This document shows, piece after piece, positions 38,513-48,178 of a stretch of 64,000 nucleotides of DNA; positions within the stretch are counted from its first letter, which is position 1; every line of letters starts with the position of its first letter. The translations under genes and the position numbers were made by a program. Source of the stretch: Enterococcus alcedinis (lineage in GTDB: Bacteria > Bacillota > Bacilli > Lactobacillales > Enterococcaceae); the NCBI RefSeq assembly GCF_014635985.1, contig NZ_BMDT01000001.1, positions 469,293 through 533,292 of the forward strand, read 5' to 3'. Under the pieces are notes generated by a model, which was not told the origin of the DNA, did no database searches, and was given only the letters and a program-made list of their open reading frames with translations.

Positions 38513-38905
38513 TTAGAATTGACGTGTTTTCCCGAAATCCTCTTCATCTGAAAAAGCCGGTGTCGGTGCAACTGCACTTACATTGTCGGATTCTAATTTT
38601 TTGCCAAAGACTTCTTTTTCTAAATTCGATAAACGTTTTAGAATATCGAAGTTTGTCACCGCTTGACTCTTAGGCGCTTCTGTTTGAATACGTGAAGAAA
38701 TTGATTGACTCTTCGTTAACTGAGCTACTTTAGCGTTTAAACGGTCGTTTTCTTCTTGTAACGTTAAGATTTCGCGATTATACGCTTCGTAATCTTTGAT
38801 AATCCCATCTAAAAATTCATCGACTTCAACAGGATCGTATCCACGCATTTTTGTTTTAAATTCTTGTTGTAAAATATCTTTTGCGGAATAAATTAAATTT
38901 GCCAT
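38513..38905 (-). CDS. gpsB: Cell division protein GpsB
   Basis: Membrane-associated coiled-coil adaptor linking peptidoglycan synthases to the division site. The 130 residues start with a DivIVA-like domain (KTKMRGYDPVEVDEFLDGIIKDYEAY near 17-42), then a coiled coil, a linker and a short C-terminal helical part (NFDILKRLSNLEKEVFG). Class A PBPs are known partners; a PBP1A gene lies 1.3 kb away. Confidence 0.93.
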   Translation of the reverse strand: MANLIYSAKDILQQEFKTKMRGYDPVEVDEFLDGIIKDYEAYNREILTLQEENDRLNAKVAQLTKSQSISSRIQTEAPKSQAVTNFDILKRLSNLEKEVFGKKLESDNVSAVAPTPAFSDEEDFGKTRQF

Positions 38906-38977
38906 ATAAACACCTCATGAGTTAAATTCTGCTAAAATCAGCCTACTTTATCTATTCTACCAAAAAAAGCTGATAAA

Positions 38978-39532
38978 TCAAATGAAATCGTCGAAATAAA
39001 TTGCATTTTCTAAATCATCCATTGTTATTTGATGAATAGCATACGTTTGCTGCAGTTTAAAATGACGAGCGTCTTTTAAGAAGTAATCTGTTTTACCCGG
39101 ATATTCTTCATCGTAGACAAGTAAACATCCTTGTGTTTTTTCAAGTAGAAAACGGGTATGATTTCTCAACTGCGCAGGATTTTGATATGGTTTATGACTC
39201 GTTGAATTAACATAGTCTGCTTGTAATTTAATATTATTTAAAAGAAGTTGGTTTTTCTCATTCCAATTCTCCCCCCATCCTTCAAATGCAAAGATAAGAG
39301 CTAATTTTAATTCTGGATATTCCTTTTTTAATTCGATTACTTCTTCTGCGGCCCACAATTCAACACCTAAATTTCCAGCAATAATTACCCACTGTAAACC
39401 ATCTTCAATAAGCGGTGTTAAAGCTTCTCTTATTACTTTCTTAATGATTTCAATCTTTAGATCTTTGTCTTGAAAGACGCCTATTTCGTAATTTCTATAT
39501 CCCGTAATAACGAGTGATTCACTTGTTTTCAT
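38978..39532 (-). CDS. ypsA: YpsA (DUF1273) SLOG-domain protein
   Basis: The 184 residues match YpsA: VITGYRNYEIGVF at the start, GNLGVELWAAEEVIEL near 72, and LLVYDEEYPGKTDYFLKDA near the end. The fold is SLOG/Rossmann-like and probably binds a nucleotide or derivative. In Bacillus and Staphylococcus YpsA affects cell division, in keeping with its neighbour gpsB. Confidence 0.88.
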   Translation of the reverse strand: MKTSESLVITGYRNYEIGVFQDKDLKIEIIKKVIREALTPLIEDGLQWVIIAGNLGVELWAAEEVIELKKEYPELKLALIFAFEGWGENWNEKNQLLLNNIKLQADYVNSTSHKPYQNPAQLRNHTRFLLEKTQGCLLVYDEEYPGKTDYFLKDARHFKLQQTYAIHQITMDDLENAIYFDDFI

Positions 39533-39592
39533 GAACTTCCCTTTTCTTTCTATTTGGCTTTTTGCTATAATGTTTTACAGGAGCGTGATTAA

Positions 39593-40225
39593 ATGGCAAT
39601 TAAATATCCCAATGGTCACCTACCATTGTATAATGAAGTACGAAAAAAACAACTAAAAAAAGCCACAACTCGTACAACTTTTTCCAACCGCGGTATGCGC
39701 TTTGAAGAAGCCATTAATCAAAGCAACGACTATTACTTAAATCGCAACATCGCTGTGATTCATAAAAAACCAACACCTATTCAGATTGTAAAAGTCGATT
39801 ATCCAAAACGTAGCGCGGCAGTTATCAAGGAAGCTTATTTTAAAGAGGCATCCACAACCGATTATAATGGTGTGTACCGAGGCTACTATCTTGATTTCGA
39901 GGCAAAAGAGACAAAAAACAAAACATCTTTTCCCTTGAAAAACTTGCACGAGCATCAAATTAATCATATGCGTCAATGTATAGAGCATAAAGGGATTTGC
40001 TTTATCCTACTCTGGTTTTCCAGTTTAAATCGATGTTTTCTAATAGATAGTCCGTTCATTATTGAAGCATGGGAAAAACAAGCGACGGAAAAAAAATCAC
40101 TTACTCTTAATCAAATTGAAGAAATCGGAATTGAAATTACTGTCGGAATCGCTCCGCGTATTCCATTTATTGAAGCAGTCAATCAATTGATTGAATTAAA
40201 GGAGAAAAAAAAATATGTCAAATGA
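39593..40225 (+). CDS. recU: Holliday junction resolvase RecU
   Basis: Cuts four-way DNA junctions during recombination and segregation. The 210 residues show FSNRGMRFEEAIN near 25 and the catalytic DFEAKETKNKTSFPLKNLHEHQ near 96-117, with its Asp, Glu and Lys. It overlaps pbp1A by 11 bases, the conserved recU-ponA pair of Firmicutes. Confidence 0.95.
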   Translation: MAIKYPNGHLPLYNEVRKKQLKKATTRTTFSNRGMRFEEAINQSNDYYLNRNIAVIHKKPTPIQIVKVDYPKRSAAVIKEAYFKEASTTDYNGVYRGYYLDFEAKETKNKTSFPLKNLHEHQINHMRQCIEHKGICFILLWFSSLNRCFLIDSPFIIEAWEKQATEKKSLTLNQIEEIGIEITVGIAPRIPFIEAVNQLIELKEKKKYVK

Positions 40226-42521
40226 ATCTGGCTCAAGAGCCACCCGACACAACAAACCTACAGGGACAAAAAAGAAAAAACCACAAAAAAAGAAAAAAAC
40301 TTTCGGCTCCGTTTTTCTTAAAATATTACTTGGCTTCGTCTTTGCTGGCTGTCTTTTATTTTTAGGCGGTGTTGGTCTTTTTTGGAGTTATGCTAGCAAT
40401 GCACCTGAGTTAGATGAAAAACGATTAGAATCAGCCAACTCATCCAAACTTTTCGCGCAAAACGGTGAAGTATTCCAAGAAATTGGGACAGAAAAACGTG
40501 AGACGATTACAGCAACTGAAATACCAAAATTATTAGAAGATGCCATCGTCTCGGTTGAGGATCGCCGCTTCTATCAACATATTGGTGTTGATCCGATTCG
40601 AATTGTCGGCTCCGCATTATCCAATGCAAAAACAGGAGGCATTCAAGGAGGAAGCACGTTAACCCAACAACTAATTAAGCTTTCATTCTTCTCTACTGCA
40701 GCTTCTGATCAAACACTCAAAAGAAAAGCTCAAGAAGCTTGGATGGCTGTTCAACTAGAAAAGGAAAAATCAAAGCAAGAGATTCTCACTTACTATATTA
40801 ATAAAGTGTATATGTCCAACGGCCTCTACGGGATGCAAACTGCCTCAAAAGCCTTTTATGACAAAACACTTGATGAATTAACTTTAGCAGAAACAGCTTT
40901 AATTGCCGGCCTGCCAAACGCTCCGTCTTACTTTGATCCTTACGCTAATCCAGAAAATGCAAAAGAACGTCGTGACATTGTGTTATTTACCATGAAAGAT
41001 AATGGAAAAATTACCGATAAAGAGTACCAAGAAGCAATCAATACACCAATTGATGCCGGTTTAAAAAAGCTCAACTCTGGAAGCAATACGTGGAAATACT
41101 ATGACAATTACATTAAAGAAGTCATCGATGAAGTAGAAAGAAAAACAGGTGTCAATGTTTACACGGACGGCGTCGAAATCCACACTAATATCGATTTAGA
41201 GGCTCAACGCCGTCTCTATGACATCGTCAATACCGATCAATATATCGCATACCCAGATGGTCAAATGCAAGTCGCTGCGACTTTAATTGATACCGAGACT
41301 GGTAAAGTAACCGCACAAATTGGTGGCCGAAATATTGAAGAAGGCGCAATGTTAGGTGAAAACCTCGCCACAAACACCCGCCGTGACTTAGGATCAACGG
41401 TTAAACCAATCACCGATTACGGTCCTGCTTTTGAATTCGAAAAGTTTTCAACAGCAAAAACAATTGTTGATGAGCCTTATAATTATAAAGGTACGAACAT
41501 TCCGGTAATGAACTGGGATAACCGTTACATGGGAACAATGACTTTACGTCAAGCTTTAGTTGAATCACGTAACGTTCCTGCAGCAAAATTATTTGAAGAA
41601 GTTGGTGCCGATAACGTCGCTGATTTCTTAGGACGACTCAATATCCGCTACGAAGTAATTGAACAAGCGAATTCAATTTCAAGTAATACGAGTGTTCAAG
41701 ATGGCACTAAATATGGTATTTCTAGTCTTAAGTTAGCGGCTGCTTATGCGGCATTTGCTAATGGTGGTACATATTATGAACCACAATATGTCAATAAAAT
41801 TGTTTTTGAAGATGGTTCAGAAGAAGTCGAAGCCTTTAAAACGACTGGTAAAAAAGCCATGGAAGAAACAACTGCTTACATGATTACCGACATTCTAAAA
41901 GGTGTTATCACCTCAGGAACAGGATCAAACGCTATGATCAACGGTCTTTACCAAGCAGGAAAAACAGGAACATCGAACTATTCCAAGGAAGATATAGCAC
42001 GAATTAATTCTCCGTATACTGTAGTACCCGATTCGTCTTTCGCAGGATATACAAAAGCATATTCACTAGCAGTTTGGACAGGTTATAAGGATCAAAAAAC
42101 ACCTATCGTTGGTGACAATACGAGTATTGCTAGTGATGTCTATCGTGAATTGATGCAGTTCGTATCTGCTTCTGTCGTTAATAGCGACTGGGAGATGCCT
42201 AAAGGACTCTCTCGTATCGGCAATGAGTTATACTTCGAAGGTCAATACGTGAAGCCAGTAGCACCATCTAAGCCAAAGGAGACGACGACTAAGACTTCAT
42301 CGACCGAGTCTTCAACAACTGTCGAAAGCACACAAAGTAGTGAATCGTCTACAAGTAGTAGTCAATCAACAGAAAAACCAGTCGTACCTCCGGTGGAATC
42401 CTCAAGCGAAGCGCCTATTGTTCCTCCGACGACACCGCCTACCGTTCCACCAACCAGTAGTTCAGTCGTGCCTCCGGTAGAAGAAATACCGCCAGTCGAA
42501 GAGACACCTCCGACAACTTAA
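40215..42521 (+). CDS. ponA: Class A penicillin-binding protein PBP1A
   Basis: Bifunctional peptidoglycan glycosyltransferase and transpeptidase at the membrane. The 768 residues comprise a basic cytosolic tail and one membrane segment (about 36-56). The glycosyltransferase domain follows with EDRRFYQHIGVD and GGSTLTQQLIK. The transpeptidase domain has GSTVKP (SxxK), SSN (in SISSNTS) and KTGTS. The last 80 residues are a Ser/Thr/Pro-rich tail without a cell-wall anchor, likely lying in the wall. It is coupled to recU. Confidence 0.95.
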   Translation: MSNESGSRATRHNKPTGTKKKKPQKKKKTFGSVFLKILLGFVFAGCLLFLGGVGLFWSYASNAPELDEKRLESANSSKLFAQNGEVFQEIGTEKRETITATEIPKLLEDAIVSVEDRRFYQHIGVDPIRIVGSALSNAKTGGIQGGSTLTQQLIKLSFFSTAASDQTLKRKAQEAWMAVQLEKEKSKQEILTYYINKVYMSNGLYGMQTASKAFYDKTLDELTLAETALIAGLPNAPSYFDPYANPENAKERRDIVLFTMKDNGKITDKEYQEAINTPIDAGLKKLNSGSNTWKYYDNYIKEVIDEVERKTGVNVYTDGVEIHTNIDLEAQRRLYDIVNTDQYIAYPDGQMQVAATLIDTETGKVTAQIGGRNIEEGAMLGENLATNTRRDLGSTVKPITDYGPAFEFEKFSTAKTIVDEPYNYKGTNIPVMNWDNRYMGTMTLRQALVESRNVPAAKLFEEVGADNVADFLGRLNIRYEVIEQANSISSNTSVQDGTKYGISSLKLAAAYAAFANGGTYYEPQYVNKIVFEDGSEEVEAFKTTGKKAMEETTAYMITDILKGVITSGTGSNAMINGLYQAGKTGTSNYSKEDIARINSPYTVVPDSSFAGYTKAYSLAVWTGYKDQKTPIVGDNTSIASDVYRELMQFVSASVVNSDWEMPKGLSRIGNELYFEGQYVKPVAPSKPKETTTKTSSTESSTTVESTQSSESSTSSSQSTEKPVVPPVESSSEAPIVPPTTPPTVPPTSSSVVPPVEEIPPVEETPPTT

Positions 42522-42530
42522 ATTTTATAC

Positions 42531-42577
42531 AACAAAAGAAACGCTGACTCGATAATACGGTCAGCGTTTCTTTTGTT
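42531..42577. terminator. Bidirectional terminator between ponA and nth
   Basis: AAAAGAAACGCTGAC and GTCAGCGTTTCTTTT form a 15-bp stem with a ten-base loop and A/T runs on both sides. The 3' part overlaps the nth C-terminal codons. Confidence 0.88.
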
Positions 42578-43220
42578 GTTCTCTCATTCGTACTTTTCCA
42601 TCTTGGCACATCGATAATAAAGGACATTCTACACATTTAGGCGCTCGAGCCGTACAGTGATAACGTCCGAAAAAAATCATTGTATGATGCATTTTCACCC
42701 AATCTTCTTTTGGAACTTTTCGCATCAACGTTTCTTCTACTTCTAAAACAGAGGCATTTAAACGGCAAATTCGTAATCGTTTGGAAACACGTTCAACATG
42801 GGTATCGACAGCAATTGCGGGTATATTAAAGGCATCTCCTAAGACGACATTTGCTGTTTTTCTTCCCACACCTGCCAGAGACATTAACCCTTCCCTTGTT
42901 TGTGGAATTTCTCCAGAAAAGTCTTCCAGAATTTGTTTGGCACATTGTTTAATATTTTTCGCTTTATTTCGATAGAGTCCAATTGTTTTAATCTTTTCCA
43001 TAATCACTTCAACTGGCGCAGCAGCCAACGTTTCAGGTGTTGGAAAATCAGCAAACAAACTGGGTGTTACCTTGTTCACCGACACATCTGTTGCTTGCGC
43101 ACTTAAGATAACCGCAATTAATAATTGAAAGGGTGTATCGTGATCTAATTCCCCATACGCATTTGGGAAAAGTTTGTACATCTCCTCTAAAGCAGTTTGA
43201 GTCTTTTCAACACTAATCAT
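42561..43220 (-). CDS. nth: Endonuclease III
   Basis: DNA glycosylase/AP lyase removing oxidised pyrimidines. The 219 residues contain LAGVGRKTANVVLGDAF, the helix-hairpin-helix with the catalytic Lys, the catalytic Asp in AVDTHVERVS, and a 4Fe-4S cluster motif C-x6-C-x2-C-x5-C at the end (CTARAPKCVECPLLSMC). It follows dnaD closely, as in Bacillus. Confidence 0.95.
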   Translation of the reverse strand: MISVEKTQTALEEMYKLFPNAYGELDHDTPFQLLIAVILSAQATDVSVNKVTPSLFADFPTPETLAAAPVEVIMEKIKTIGLYRNKAKNIKQCAKQILEDFSGEIPQTREGLMSLAGVGRKTANVVLGDAFNIPAIAVDTHVERVSKRLRICRLNASVLEVEETLMRKVPKEDWVKMHHTMIFFGRYHCTARAPKCVECPLLSMCQDGKVRMREQQKKR

Positions 43221-43226
43221 CGTACT

Positions 43227-43922
43227 TTATTCCTCTTCTAACCAATTATGTAAAGAAACTTTTGGAAGGGCTTTGGTCGTTTTTTCTTCCTTTTGCATTA
43301 TTTGACGCTTGCGTTTTTGTTGCTCTTCCTTAACTTGAGCACTCGTCCGAATATTTTTACGCTCCCATGAGAGTAAGATACGATCAACATAATTCAGGCT
43401 GTAAACTTGATTTAAAACAGCTTCTCGTAAAGCTAACTGTATCAACTCTACCTGATATTTGTCTTCTTCTAGCCACTGTCCGATTCGTTGATATTCCATT
43501 GGAGAAAGTGGCCGTGAAAACTCTGCCTCAAAACTTTGATAAAGTTGTCCAATTTTTTCTTGTTCTTTTTCTACCTCATTCGATTTTACTTGTTTTTCTA
43601 AATACAACGATAAACGTTGATAAACTGGGGTTAAATCATATGAATCGTGTAACATCCCACGCTTGTCTTTCAAGGAGACAATCTGGATACACTGTTTTTC
43701 CACCAATTGATTTAATAAATAATAGACTTCCTGTTGTGAAAAATGCATCTGTTTTGCAATTTGTCCTAAATCAGGAAAATGATTGCCTGACTCGTAATAG
43801 CGATGCAGTTGCAACCACAGTAAAAACTCTTCATTTGATAGACCAATTTGGCGATAATATTCCAAAATCAAATTTGAAATACTCGTCTGTCCATATTTTA
43901 AAAATTTATCTAATCGAATCAT
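43227..43922 (-). CDS. dnaD: DNA replication protein DnaD
   Basis: Helps load the replicative helicase at initiation and restart. The ATG used (MIRLDKFLKYG, 231 residues) follows AAGAAGG; the open frame starts two codons earlier at TTG. The N-terminal part is a winged helix (EEFLLWLQLHRYY; DLGQIAKQMHFS). The C-terminal part holds the DnaB/DnaD domain with the YxxxIL.SWxR-like LNYVDRILLSWERKN. Confidence 0.92.
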   Translation of the reverse strand: MIRLDKFLKYGQTSISNLILEYYRQIGLSNEEFLLWLQLHRYYESGNHFPDLGQIAKQMHFSQQEVYYLLNQLVEKQCIQIVSLKDKRGMLHDSYDLTPVYQRLSLYLEKQVKSNEVEKEQEKIGQLYQSFEAEFSRPLSPMEYQRIGQWLEEDKYQVELIQLALREAVLNQVYSLNYVDRILLSWERKNIRTSAQVKEEQQKRKRQIMQKEEKTTKALPKVSLHNWLEEE

Positions 43923-43956
43923 GGTCAACCTTCTTCTTAACTTTTATAGTGATATA

Positions 43957-43990
43957 AAAAAGGAGACTTTTAGCAAGCCCCCTTTTTATC
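43957..43990 (-). terminator. Terminator after the ridA gene
   Basis: AAAAGGGGGC pairs with GTCTCCTTTT (two G-U) around a nine-base loop, followed by U on the minus strand, directly after the stop codon. Confidence 0.7.
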
Positions 43991-43991
43991 G

Positions 43992-44375
43992 TTATTTGTT
44001 TGAAACATCCGCGATGATTTCAATCTCAACCAAGACATCTTTTGGTAGACGGGCAACTTCCACTGCAGATCTAGCGGGTAAGATATCTCCAAACAATGTG
44101 CCATAGACGCCATTGAATGCGACAAAGTCATCCATATTTTTCAGAAAACACGTAGTCTTAACAATTTCATCTGACGTAATGCCTGCTTCCTTCAAAATCG
44201 CTGTGATATTTTTTACGACTTGCTTCGTTTGATCTTCAATTGTCTTTCCAACAACTTCACCTGTTTCAGGATCTAACGGGACTTGCCCCGATGCAAATAA
44301 GAAACCATTGGCAATACGACCTTGAACATAAGGTCCGATTGCTTTAGGTGCTTGATTCGTTTGAATAATTGTCAT
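43992..44375 (-). CDS. ridA: RidA family enamine/imine deaminase
   Basis: Hydrolyses reactive 2-aminoacrylate-type intermediates from PLP enzymes. The 127 residues carry the family segments APKAIGPYVQG, FASGQVPLDPETGE, TTCFLKNMDDF and the conserved Arg of ARSAVEVARLPKDVLVEIE. The start overlaps the perR stop (ATGA), suggesting coupled expression with this peroxide regulator. Confidence 0.92.
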   Translation of the reverse strand: MTIIQTNQAPKAIGPYVQGRIANGFLFASGQVPLDPETGEVVGKTIEDQTKQVVKNITAILKEAGITSDEIVKTTCFLKNMDDFVAFNGVYGTLFGDILPARSAVEVARLPKDVLVEIEIIADVSNK

Positions 44376-44821
44376 TTTATCTCTCCTTCAGTTTCTAATG
44401 ATGTTTGTTGACAAGTTGGACACAGTCCATAAAGTTCTAAACGATGACTGCGGACTTGATAATCAGTTAATTGGGATGCTGCCATTTCGACATCATCTAA
44501 TTTTGGATAAAAGAAATCTGATACTTTTCCACAGTTTTGGCAAATAACATGGTAATGTGGATCCACCGAAAAATCATATCGACTTGACGAACTGCCATAA
44601 TTCATTTCTTTTAAGAAGCCAATCTCTGTAAATAATTTTAAGTTGTTATAAACAGTTGCCACACTAATCCCAGGAAACTTCGCTTCAATTGCACGATAGA
44701 CATCCTCTGCTGTTGGGTGGTTTTGAACTTCTGTTAAAAATTCTAAAATCGCAATTCTTTGCGGTGTAATCCGCACATTCTCTTTTTTTAAGTATGTTAA
44801 CGCATCATCAAAAGTTGCCAT
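44372..44821 (-). CDS. perR: PerR-type Fur-family peroxide regulator
   Basis: Metal-dependent repressor that senses peroxide through oxidation of a His ligand. The 149 residues have a winged helix (RITPQRIAILEFL; ISVATVYNNLKLF) and the segment SSRYDFSVDPHYH, whose Asp and His positions match PerR rather than Fur. CQNC and CPTC form the structural zinc site. Paired with ridA. No clear PerR box was seen in its own short upstream region. Confidence 0.88.
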   Translation of the reverse strand: MATFDDALTYLKKENVRITPQRIAILEFLTEVQNHPTAEDVYRAIEAKFPGISVATVYNNLKLFTEIGFLKEMNYGSSSSRYDFSVDPHYHVICQNCGKVSDFFYPKLDDVEMAASQLTDYQVRSHRLELYGLCPTCQQTSLETEGEIK

Positions 44822-44886
44822 AGCTTCCCTCCTTTTCCATTGTTTCCCCTTTGTTAATCATACTATGAGTTCAAGGAATTATCTAG

Positions 44887-44938
44887 CAAAAAACTCCAAT
44901 ATCTCCTGATTAATAGGAAATATTGGAGCTTTCAAGCA
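44887..44938 (-). terminator. Terminator after tkt
   Basis: GCTCCAATATTTCC and GGAGATATTGGAG form a strong stem followed by TTTTTTG on the minus strand, just after the stop. Confidence 0.88.
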
Positions 44939-44939
44939 A

Positions 44940-46934
44940 TTATAGTGATTTAAATGTTTCTACCACATTTTTTGTTGTAAATCCAAATTCTTCTAATACT
45001 TTATCGCCAGGTGCAGATGCGCCAAAATGATTAATCGCAATCACTTTTCCACGGCATTTCGTATAACGATCCCAGCCAAACGGTGATCCAGCTTCAATTG
45101 CTACGCGTTTCTTAACAGATTTTGGTAAAACAGATTCTTTGTATTCTGCTGTTTGTGCTTCAAATAAATCCATACTTGGCATTGAAACAACTGACACATC
45201 GATTCCTTCAGCAGCTAAAGCTTTTTGCGCTTCTGTTGCTAAATAAACTTCGGAACCTGTTGCAATTAAAATTCCTTCTGGCTTCTCACCTTTTTGAGGA
45301 GAAACCACGTAGGCGCCTTTAGCGACAGACTCGTCTGCTAAGTCTTTCGTTCCTTCAATAACCGGCAAGTTTTGGCGACTTAACACTAAAACAGTTGGTG
45401 TCGTTTTTGAAGTCATTGCAATTTTCCAAGCGGCACGTGTTTCATTGCCATCAGCTGGACGAATCACATGCAAGTTTGGAATGCTACGTAAACTTGATAA
45501 TTGTTCTACTGGCTCATGTGTTGGCCCATCTTCACCAACAGCGACAGAGTCATGTGTTAAAACATAGGTAACTGGTGCATTTTGAATAGCTGCTAAACGA
45601 ACAGCTGGACGCAAGTAGTCAACAAAGACAAAGAATGTTCCGCCATAAACGCGCGTACCACCGTGTAGTTGAATCCCATTCATTGCTGATGCCATCGCAA
45701 ACTCACGTACACCAAACCAAATATTACGACCTTCATATTGACCAGGTTCAAAATCTTTTTCTGCTGCAACCATTGTATTGTTTGAACCAGATAAATCGGC
45801 TGACCCACCCCATAAACTTGGAACCGCTGCAGATAACGCTTGAATCATGTCTTTGCTTGATACACGACTTGCTTGACTTGAGCCAACTTCATAAGTAGGT
45901 AAATTATCTGCCCACTCAGACGGCAACTCATCACCAAATGCTTGTCTAAATTGCGCCGCTAATTCGGGATATGCTCCTTCATATTGCGCAAACAATTGAT
46001 TCCATTCCGCTTCTGCTGCTTGTCCACGTTCGATGATTGCTTCATTAAAGCGTGTTTGTACTTCTTCTGGTACCGAAAATTCAGGATATTCCCAACCATA
46101 AGCACGTTTAGCGGCTTGGATTCCTTCAATACCTAGAGGTGCACCGTGAACAGATGACGTTCCTTCATTTGGTGCGCCAAATCCAATCACTGTTTTCACT
46201 TCAATTAATGTTGGTTTATCCGTTTCGGCTTTCGCTTCTTCGATTGCTTTTGAAATCGCAGCTAAGTCCGTTCCGTCTTTAACTAAAATATGTTGCCAAC
46301 CATAAGCTTCATATCTTGCACCAACATTTTCTGTAAAGGCTTTTGAAGTTGGTCCATCTAAAGAAATATCATTTGAATCATATAATACAATTAGTTTACC
46401 CAATTTCATGTGTCCTGCCATTGAAGAGGCTTCTTGAGAAACGCCCTCCATTAAGTCACCATCGCCACAAAGAGCGTAAGTATAATGATCTACTATTGGA
46501 AAGTCTTCTTGGTTGTATGTTGCACTTAGATGAGCTTCTGACATTGCCATACCCACAGCCATTGCAATTCCTTGCCCTAATGGTCCGGTTGTCGCTTCAA
46601 CACCATCTGTATGACCGACTTCTGGATGTCCTGGTGTACGACTTTCCCATTGGCGGAAGTTTTTTAAGTCTTCAATTGTGACGTCATAACCTGAAGTATG
46701 CAATAAGCTATATAATAATGCTGAACCATGACCTGCTGATAAGACAAAGCGATCACGATCGACCCAGTTTCTTGATGTTTTTGGGTTTACTTTCAAATGT
46801 TTCGTCCATAAAGCATAGGCCATTGGCGCTGCTCCCATTGGTAATCCAGGGTGACCCGAATTGGCTTTTTGTACCATGTCAATACTTAATGTACGTAACG
46901 TATTAACACCTAACTCATCGATTTTATCAAACAA
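44940..46934 (-). CDS. tkt: Transketolase
   Basis: Thiamine-diphosphate enzyme moving two-carbon units in the pentose phosphate pathway; it also supplies erythrose-4-phosphate to the aro genes. The 664 residues begin at a TTG, with GGAGGG seven bases before. They carry [14 protein letters not shown], the ThDP motif [13 protein letters not shown] near 156, and the second-domain [16 protein letters not shown] strong promoter lies upstream. Confidence 0.96.
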   Translation of the reverse strand: MFDKIDELGVNTLRTLSIDMVQKANSGHPGLPMGAAPMAYALWTKHLKVNPKTSRNWVDRDRFVLSAGHGSALLYSLLHTSGYDVTIEDLKNFRQWESRTPGHPEVGHTDGVEATTGPLGQGIAMAVGMAMSEAHLSATYNQEDFPIVDHYTYALCGDGDLMEGVSQEASSMAGHMKLGKLIVLYDSNDISLDGPTSKAFTENVGARYEAYGWQHILVKDGTDLAAISKAIEEAKAETDKPTLIEVKTVIGFGAPNEGTSSVHGAPLGIEGIQAAKRAYGWEYPEFSVPEEVQTRFNEAIIERGQAAEAEWNQLFAQYEGAYPELAAQFRQAFGDELPSEWADNLPTYEVGSSQASRVSSKDMIQALSAAVPSLWGGSADLSGSNNTMVAAEKDFEPGQYEGRNIWFGVREFAMASAMNGIQLHGGTRVYGGTFFVFVDYLRPAVRLAAIQNAPVTYVLTHDSVAVGEDGPTHEPVEQLSSLRSIPNLHVIRPADGNETRAAWKIAMTSKTTPTVLVLSRQNLPVIEGTKDLADESVAKGAYVVSPQKGEKPEGILIATGSEVYLATEAQKALAAEGIDVSVVSMPSMDLFEAQTAEYKESVLPKSVKKRVAIEAGSPFGWDRYTKCRGKVIAINHFGASAPGDKVLEEFGFTTKNVVETFKSL

Positions 46935-46980
46935 AGTGAAGCCCTCCTGTTTAGGTTTTTTTTACCTTTATTCTTTTATC

Positions 46981-47009
46981 ATTATAAAATACTTAAGGAC
47001 AATTATCAA
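46981..47009 (-). promoter_or_regulatory. Promoter of tkt
   Basis: TTGATA (47009-47004), 17 bases, consensus TATAAT (46986-46981) on the minus strand. Confidence 0.85.
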
Positions 47010-47033
47010 CCTTTTTCGTCTCTTCTTTGTGAA

Positions 47034-47282
47034 CTACTCTTTGTCGCGGTTATGAAGACCTTTTTCTTTTTGAATTTCTTTTAATTTATCTGGTGTAACA
47101 TCATTACCCAGTGGGTCGACAACCTTCATGCCTTCGATATGGTGCTTCATTCCGCCGCGAAACGCACTTAAATACTCTTGGCGCAATAAATGCTGTTCTT
47201 TTTCTTCAAAAGGTGTTAACCCCTGACTTTTTTTCTTACGTGCTAACTCATTGATGCGATTTAATTTTTCTTTTGATAACAT
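47034..47282 (-). CDS. DUF896 (YnzC-like) small protein
   Basis: The 82 residues match the UPF0291/DUF896 family: KLNRINELARKKKSQGLTPFEEKEQHLLRQEYLSAFR is its helical core (shown in part), then a polar tail. In Bacillus YnzC belongs to the SOS yneA operon, and here too the gene is divergent from lexA, with only 143 bases between. Function is unknown. Confidence 0.85.
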   Translation of the reverse strand: MLSKEKLNRINELARKKKSQGLTPFEEKEQHLLRQEYLSAFRGGMKHHIEGMKVVDPLGNDVTPDKLKEIQKEKGLHNRDKE

Positions 47283-47351
47283 ATTTCCACTCCTCTCATC
47301 TGTTTTATCTTATACAAATTTAGCCAAAAAAACAATAAGAATACACACAAG

Positions 47352-47365
47352 CGAACATCTGTTTG
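47352..47365 (+). promoter_or_regulatory. LexA (SOS) box at the lexA promoter
   Basis: CGAACATCTGTTTG matches the Gram-positive SOS box CGAACnnnnGTTCG at all but one position. It overlaps the lexA -35 box, as expected for autorepression. Confidence 0.8.
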
Positions 47366-47391
47366 ATTTCATTTTTCCTTTATGTTAAAAT
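47363..47391 (+). promoter_or_regulatory. Promoter of lexA
   Basis: TTGATT (47363-47368), 17 bases, TAAAAT (47386-47391), overlapping the SOS box at its 5' end. Confidence 0.75.
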
Positions 47392-47425
47392 ATAGATAAT
47401 TATTAAATGAAAGAAGGCGTGAACC

Positions 47426-48046
47426 TTGACTAAGAAAACAGAAAGCAGACAACTGGAAGTCTTACGCTTTATCCATCAACGCGTACTAACAAAAGGTTAC
47501 CCTCCCACTGTTCGTGAGATTGGAGAAGCCGTAAATTTATCATCCACTTCGACAGTTCATGGGCATTTGTCCCGTTTAGAAAAAAAAGGCTTTATCCAAA
47601 GAGATCCAACAAAACCACGCGCCATTGAATTAACCGCACTTGGATTAGAAACAGTAGGTGCAGAACAAAAAAATATTCCTTTATTAGGTGTTGTGACGGC
47701 CGGTGAACCAATTTTAGCAGTTGAAGAAGCCTCCGATTTTTTCCCAATTCCTCCTCACTTAGAAAATAGTGAAAGTCAACATTTCATGCTAACTATCTCT
47801 GGCGAAAGTATGATTAATGCCGGCATTCTTGATGGTGATCAAGTTATCATACGTAAGCAAGATTATGCTTCAAATGGTGAAATTGTCATTGCCATGACCG
47901 ATGAAAATGAAGCGACTTGCAAAAGATTCTATAAAGAACAAAACTACATCCGACTACAACCTGAAAATGATCACATGGAACCAATTATTTTATCGAATGT
48001 CCAAATTTTAGGATTAGTTGTTGGACTTTACCGCAATTTCAATTAA
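47426..48046 (+). CDS. lexA: LexA SOS repressor
   Basis: Represses DNA-damage genes until RecA promotes self-cleavage. The 206 residues begin at TTG with AAGAAGG nine bases before. They show the winged helix ([21 protein letters not shown]), the Ala-Gly cleavage site in [10 protein letters not shown], the catalytic Ser in GESMINAGI and Lys in the CKRFYKE strand. Its promoter carries an SOS box, and the next gene downstream carries two. Confidence 0.96.
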   Translation: MTKKTESRQLEVLRFIHQRVLTKGYPPTVREIGEAVNLSSTSTVHGHLSRLEKKGFIQRDPTKPRAIELTALGLETVGAEQKNIPLLGVVTAGEPILAVEEASDFFPIPPHLENSESQHFMLTISGESMINAGILDGDQVIIRKQDYASNGEIVIAMTDENEATCKRFYKEQNYIRLQPENDHMEPIILSNVQILGLVVGLYRNFN

Positions 48047-48048
48047 AA

Positions 48049-48095
48049 AAACTTTGAGATTTTTTCTTGTTTCGAAAAAACCTCAAAGTTTTTTT
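48049..48095 (+). terminator. Terminator after lexA
   Basis: ACTTTGAG-a-TTTTTT pairs with AAAAAA-c-CTCAAAGT and a U-run follows. It isolates lexA from the SOS-boxed small gene, which has its own promoter. Confidence 0.88.
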
Positions 48096-48105
48096 ATTCC
48101 CCCCC

Positions 48106-48155
48106 TTTACAAAGCGAACAAACATTCGTATAATATAGATACGAACAAACGTTCT
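48106..48155 (+). promoter_or_regulatory. SOS promoter with two LexA boxes
   Basis: TTTACA (48106-48111), exactly 17 bases, TATAAT (48129-48134). The first box CGAACAAACATTCG fills 48115-48128, that is the spacer up to the -10. The second, CGAACAAACGTTCT, covers 48142-48155 around the expected transcription start. Each departs from CGAACnnnnGTTCG at one position. Tight LexA repression is expected. Confidence 0.88.
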
Positions 48156-48178
48156 ATTTAAATGAGGAGTGGATGAGT

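Noticed and set aside
42280-42521. Ser/Thr/Pro-rich end of PBP1A as a repeat array
   Set aside because: It is low-complexity coding sequence with irregular units, common in PBP tails, not a tandem repeat.
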